From: Pseudomonadota bacterium
GTDB taxonomy: Bacteria; Pseudomonadota; Gammaproteobacteria; Burkholderiales; Thiobacillaceae
Assembly: GCA_021847385.1 (NCBI GenBank)
Contig: JAJZTV010000077.1
Span: 1-8,716, forward strand
Length of the DNA stretch: 8,716 bases
Direction of reading: 5' to 3'
The notes below the pieces were generated by a model that saw only the letters and a list, made by a program, of their open reading frames with translations, was not told where the DNA came from and did no database searches. Below, one piece after another: positions 6,369 through 8,716 of the stretch (positions within the stretch are counted from its first letter, which is position 1; each line of letters opens with the position of its first letter). Made by a program: the position numbers and the translations under genes.

Positions 6369-6444
6369 TCCCCGATAGCTCAGTCGGTAGAGCGACGGAC
6401 TGTTAATCCGCAGGTCCCTGGTTCGAGCCCAGGTCGGGGAGCCA
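6369..6444 (+). tRNA. tRNA-Asn (anticodon GUU)
   Basis: The 76-nt gene folds into a standard cloverleaf. The acceptor arms are TCCCCGA (6369-6375) and TCGGGGA followed by discriminator G and an encoded CCA (6442-6444). The D-arm contains AGCTCAGTCGGTAGAGC, the anticodon loop is CTGTTAA with GTT at 6402-6404, and the T-arm has GGTTCGAGCC. It aligns base for base in layout with E. coli tRNA-Asn. It has its own promoter and terminator, so it is a single-gene transcription unit. Confidence 0.99.
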
Positions 6445-6452
6445 AACAAAAC

Positions 6453-6486
6453 AAAGGCTTGCAGCGATGCAAGCCTTTTTGTTTTT
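6453..6486 (+). terminator. Strong intrinsic terminator after tRNA-Asn
   Basis: AAAGGCTTGCA (6453-6463) pairs perfectly with TGCAAGCCTTT (6468-6478) across a GCGA loop, and is followed by a T-rich tract (TTTTTGTTTTT, 6476-6486). It lies 8 nt after the tRNA CCA end. Confidence 0.93.
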
Positions 6487-6653
6487 CAGTTAGTAGCCGC
6501 ATAGTAGCCATACATCGCATCTAACATGCGAGCGGCATACCCCACCAATGAAACAATGACTGTCTCAACTTCGGCCTAAACGGCCGTACAACCATCGCCA
6601 GATGAACGGTAGTTGTCTAGAGATCAACGGACGTTGGCTCGCATTCAGGATCA

Positions 6654-6684
6654 TTGCTTAAGCGGTCGCTACTATTGGTATGAT
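6654..6684 (+). promoter_or_regulatory. Candidate promoter of the LuxR-type regulator gene
   Basis: TATGAT (6679-6684) is preceded by TGG, giving an extended -10 of TG-n-TATGAT. A possible -35, TTGCTT (6654-6659), is 19 bp upstream, longer than ideal, which an extended -10 can tolerate. Transcription would begin near 6691. Confidence 0.4.
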
Positions 6685-6714
6685 TTGAATAATAACAAGG
6701 CAATCATTCAAATC
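6682..6714 (+). promoter_or_regulatory. 9-bp inverted repeat flanking the ribosome-binding region of the LuxR-type gene
   Basis: GATTTGAAT (6682-6690) and ATTCAAATC (6706-6714) are perfect reverse complements 15 bp apart, ending one base before the ATG codon. The interval contains AAGG (6697-6700), the only Shine-Dalgarno-like bases, which lie unusually far (15 nt) from the ATG. It may be a DNA operator overlapping the -10 or an RNA hairpin that brings AAGG near the start. Confidence 0.5.
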
Positions 6715-6715
6715 C

Positions 6716-7897
6716 ATGTCCGTAATCATTGGTGATCTCAAGCGCTTTAGTGGCCTGGTTGGCAAGATTTATGAAGGAGCGCTTAACCCCGCTATTTGGC
6801 AGGAAATTGCTGTGGATTTGTCTGAATGGATGGGGGCAAGCCGATCGTTCCTGCATACGCCCTTGAATACCCGAAATGAAGGGTTGTTTATCGCACATGG
6901 TTTCAAGGAATGTGAGATCGAGCTATATCATGCAAAGTATCAAGCTATTGATGTCTGGCGTCACGCTGCCGCCAGCAAGGGCTATTTCAGAGAAGGCGCC
7001 ATTGCCTTGGGAAGCCAGTTGGTCTCGGATGACGATCTCTACGGCAGTCAGATTTACAAGGAATATCTGCTGCCGTTCGATATGCGGGAACTATTGGCTG
7101 GAATGATCTTTGACGGCCAGACGCCAGGCACCTTGGTTACCGCCGTGTCCTTGTTTCGCGGGGCCCAGCAAGCTCGATTCGAGGTTGCCGACATAGAGCG
7201 CTTTGGGTTGGTTCTACCCCATCTCTCCCGCGCACTAGGTGTCATGTTTCGTTTGCGTGAAGCAGAGCTACGCGTTGCTGCCAGCCTTTCTGCGCTGGAT
7301 CGACTTTCAACCGGCATCATGTTGTTCGGCACACCAGGCAATGTCGTGTTTACAAATCATGCGGCCAAAATAATCCTTGAAACAGGCGATGGACTCGTAC
7401 TTCGTAAGGATTCGGTCGATGGTTTGCAATACCTGGCCTCGGCTATACCGCTGCTTCAGAATAAAATAAATGCAGCGATTCATGGCTGTGTTTCAGGGGA
7501 TGTTCTGGACATACCGCATTTTGGACAGAGCTTGCGAGTGTCACGTCCTTCGGGTTTGTCTTCCTACACCTTGCAATTCTCGGCCTTGCCTGAAAACAAC
7601 GAATTCGGGCACGGCATTGCTAACCCGTGCGGTATCGTATTCATCATCGATAATGCCGCCCCCCTCCAACTAGACCCAGAACGTTTGGCTGAGTTATATG
7701 GCTTGACACCCGCAGAAGCCAAGCTAGCCATCGCCTTGGTAGAAGGCGAAGAGTTACAGTCGATTGCGGACCGACTCTATGTCAGCATCAACACTGCCAA
7801 GACACAGTTGAAACAAATCTATATAAAAACCGGCGCAGACAACCGCGCCAAACTCACCAAGCAACTGATCTCGCTAGCAACTCACAGGTCAAATTAA
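6716..7897 (+). CDS. LuxR-type helix-turn-helix transcriptional regulator
   Basis: The 393-residue protein ends in a LuxR/GerE-type DNA-binding domain (about 328-384). Its signature features are YGLTPAEAKLAIALVEGE, the helix-turn-helix QSIADRLYVSINTAKTQLKQIY, and KTGADNRAKLTKQL. The upstream part has a helical N-terminus (FSGLVGKIYEGALNPAIWQEI, 11-31) and a PAS-like segment near 192-225 (LDRLSTGIMLFGTPGNVVFTNHAAK). No receiver aspartate, autoinducer-domain signature or ATPase motif was recognised, so it looks like a stand-alone sensor-regulator with an unknown signal. The ATG at 6716 is used because the only upstream in-frame codons before a TGA at 6686-6688 are not normal starts; the Shine-Dalgarno is poor. 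Codon use is more A/T-tolerant (ATA, AAA, TTG) than in the genes left of the tRNA, which suggests acquisition by transfer. It is followed by a broken secreted-protein gene that may have been its target. Confidence 0.9.
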   Translation: MSVIIGDLKRFSGLVGKIYEGALNPAIWQEIAVDLSEWMGASRSFLHTPLNTRNEGLFIAHGFKECEIELYHAKYQAIDVWRHAAASKGYFREGAIALGSQLVSDDDLYGSQIYKEYLLPFDMRELLAGMIFDGQTPGTLVTAVSLFRGAQQARFEVADIERFGLVLPHLSRALGVMFRLREAELRVAASLSALDRLSTGIMLFGTPGNVVFTNHAAKIILETGDGLVLRKDSVDGLQYLASAIPLLQNKINAAIHGCVSGDVLDIPHFGQSLRVSRPSGLSSYTLQFSALPENNEFGHGIANPCGIVFIIDNAAPLQLDPERLAELYGLTPAEAKLAIALVEGEELQSIADRLYVSINTAKTQLKQIYIKTGADNRAKLTKQLISLATHRSN

Positions 7898-8227
7898 GAA
7901 GACCGTATTGGGCATCACTGCAATAGTAAAACCCCCACTTTCACCCGAATGGGTGATGACAGTCAGCTGTTGGTCTTGTGAAGATTCGAACGAATAAACA
8001 AGGCATCTTGACAGTTTAAGGGTGACGCTTGCGGTTCGCTCAAAACAGCGGTAATCCCCCCATTATTGGCAGTCGCCAGAAGAGATTTAACGTGTGCAAT
8101 ATTTTTGTTTGTCGAATAGCGGTGTATGAATAAGTATCGTCTTGAAAATGGAAATGGAAATGGTATTTAAGGTCAATAAATTGACTCAACAATCTAACAT
8201 CTGTTGCTATTGCCAAGGGGACACAAA
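7898..8227. other. Noncoding region between the LuxR-type gene and the broken secreted-protein gene
   Basis: No gene is supported. Visible structure: a 6-bp hairpin TCACCC-GAAT-GGGTGA (7941-7956) without a T-run, possibly marking the end of the LuxR-type transcript; three perfect tandem copies of AAATGG (8146-8163); and an imperfect palindrome GTCAAT-AA-ATTGAC (8172-8185) that could be an operator for the downstream gene. No confident promoter was found. AAGGGG at 8215-8220 is the Shine-Dalgarno of the next gene. Confidence 0.55.
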
Positions 8228-8590
8228 TTGAACATGGTCAAATCTGTTTGGCTGCATTCGTGTGCACGCTTTTCGCCGGTCAGGCATTGGCATTCGACTT
8301 TGCTATCAGTAACTTCAGGGTATTGCGAGATGGAAGCGTCCTGATCAACGACACATTTAATGGCTCTCAGCCGCCGAGTGGACCGTCACCTGGCTATACC
8401 GTTCTTGCTGGAGTCTTCTCACCTGCCGTGAATGGGAAGCTGAAAATGAATTCCGCTGCTGCGGGAATTAGTCCGGCGGTCTCGTCTAAGATGGTGGTGG
8501 CGGCGCAGTTCAATACTAGTAAAAGTAGCGATAGCACAGGTATTAAACCGGGACACACATTCGAGGTCTCGGCAATATGGGATGCTATCG
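8228..8590 (+). pseudogene. Secreted protein gene, frameshifted in the signal peptide and cut by an IS element
   Basis: AAGGGG (8215-8220) lies 7 nt before TTG at 8228, with ATG at 8234 in the same frame; translation begins M-N-M-V-K-S-V and then leaves the good frame. From about 8248 a second frame reads LAAFVCTLFAGQALA-FDFAISNFRVL, a clear hydrophobic core with an ALA cleavage site. Adding one T to the TTT at 8247-8249 joins them into a complete Sec signal peptide (MNMVKSVLAAFVCTLFAG...). A mature part of about 100 residues follows, rich in Ser, Gly, Pro and Asn, including NDTFNGSQPPSGPSPGYTVL and GKLKMNSAAAG. It resembles the N-terminal regions of large exported or PEP-CTERM-type proteins, but I do not recognise a named family. 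Host sequence appears to stop at about 8590, where the IS begins; the frame then runs 21 codons into IS DNA to TAG at 8653. The T loss could be a sequencing error. Confidence 0.6.
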
Positions 8591-8716
8591 TGAAGCCTCC
8601 TCGTTATTCCGTGCCAACCAGAAGTAGAGGGTTGGGGTATTTTTGCATGCGGTAGGCCACAGGTGGAATCCTTCCCAGCGATTCATGCGGCCGCTCATGG
8701 TTGTAGCGGTGCAACC
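8591..8716 (-). mobile_element. IS3-family insertion sequence, one end only (continues beyond window)
   Basis: The transposase tail on the minus strand stops at 8604. Thirteen bases further out is a TG dinucleotide (TGAAGCCTCCTCG from 8591), the expected terminal dinucleotide of IS3-family ends. The boundary is inferred from this and from where the secreted-protein reading frame stops looking native. The other end and the target duplication lie outside the window. Confidence 0.6.
8604..8716 (-). CDS. IS3-family transposase (OrfB-type), C-terminal 36 residues
   Basis: Read from the right edge on the minus strand, the frame gives L-H-R-Y-N-H-E-R-P-H-E-S-L-G-R-I-P-P-V-A-Y-R-M and then a short tail to a TAA at 8606-8604. 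The YNHERPHESLG...PP motif is the hallmark C-terminus of the rve/DDE integrase domain in IS3-family OrfB transposases; IS481-family enzymes carry a similar motif and are the alternative. The DDE catalytic residues lie upstream, outside the window, so activity cannot be judged. The element points toward the left and interrupts the secreted-protein gene. Confidence 0.85.
   Translation of the reverse strand, partial: LHRYNHERPHESLGRIPPVAYRMQKYPNPLLLVGTE

Larger units (their letters stand above)
6487..6715. other. Noncoding boundary region after tRNA-Asn
   Basis: No convincing gene lies here, and base composition drops in G+C compared with the block to the left. The stretch contains a direct repeat TAGTAGCC (6491-6498 and 6502-6509), a small hairpin TCGCAT/ATGCGA (6515-6520 and 6526-6531), a hairpin CGGCC/GGCCG (6572-6576 and 6582-6586), and the control region of the LuxR-type gene at its right end. 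No copy of the tRNA 3' end was found, so att-site status is unproven. Confidence 0.6.

Noticed and set aside
7941..7956. Hairpin after the LuxR-type gene as a proper intrinsic terminator
   Set aside because: The stem is only 6 bp and is followed by ATGACAGTC, not a T-run; kept only as a note in the noncoding region.
8248..8655. Treating 8248-8655 (TTG start) as an intact 135-residue protein
   Set aside because: TTG 8248 has no Shine-Dalgarno and gives a signal peptide without a charged start. A good ribosome site lies upstream in another frame, and the last 21 codons are IS DNA.
6420..8716. Duplicate of the tRNA-Asn 3' end as an attachment repeat
   Set aside because: I scanned the region to the right for GGTTCGAGCC or GGGGAGCCA and saw no second copy within the window.

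Overview
The window looks like a chromosomal segment of a betaproteobacterium, probably a sulfur-oxidising or otherwise chemolithotrophic relative of the Thiobacillaceae/Nitrosomonadales. That placement is an inference. It rests on the high G+C of the first 6.4 kb, the rne / LMW-PTP / uvrB / aminotransferase neighbourhood, a long Ala-Pro-Arg-Glu-rich RNase E tail, and a DsrC/TusE-family gene. No species can be assigned from the sequence alone.

Positions 1-6444 are a dense, G+C-rich housekeeping block. In order it holds: the C-terminal half of RNase E (rne, +); a convergent two-gene unit on the minus strand made of a MarR-family regulator followed by a low-molecular-weight protein tyrosine phosphatase; a DsrC/TusE-family protein (+), divergent from the MarR gene; UvrB (-), whose stop codon overlaps the DsrC-like stop; a class I aspartate aminotransferase (+), divergent from uvrB; and a tRNA-Asn(GUU) with a clear promoter and intrinsic terminator. 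The MarR/DsrC-like intergenic region is the most structured regulatory DNA here. It carries a perfect 16-bp palindrome containing a consensus FNR/Anr box (TTGAT-N4-ATCAA) and a second near-identical inverted repeat, and the box lies at class-II activator distance from a TATATT -10 element.

Positions 6445-8716, beyond the tRNA-Asn terminator, are visibly richer in A+T and looser in gene density. This is the pattern of an accessory segment at a tRNA gene, although no integrase or att repeat is visible. The segment holds a LuxR-type HTH regulator whose start codon is preceded by a 9-bp inverted repeat around the only Shine-Dalgarno-like bases. After a roughly 330-bp noncoding stretch comes a secreted-protein gene that appears broken twice: by a one-base loss inside its signal peptide, and by insertion of an IS3-family element. 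The transposase C-terminus of that element runs off the right edge on the minus strand.

Functionally, the left block combines RNA turnover (RNase E), DNA excision repair (UvrB), amino-acid/nitrogen metabolism (aminotransferase), phosphotyrosine signalling (LMW-PTP) and sulfur-related redox regulation (MarR/DsrC-like pair). No complete new multi-gene defence or biosynthetic system is visible. The best leads are the MarR/DsrC-like module, whose DsrC homologue lacks the C-terminal catalytic cysteine, and the decaying LuxR/secreted-protein locus.
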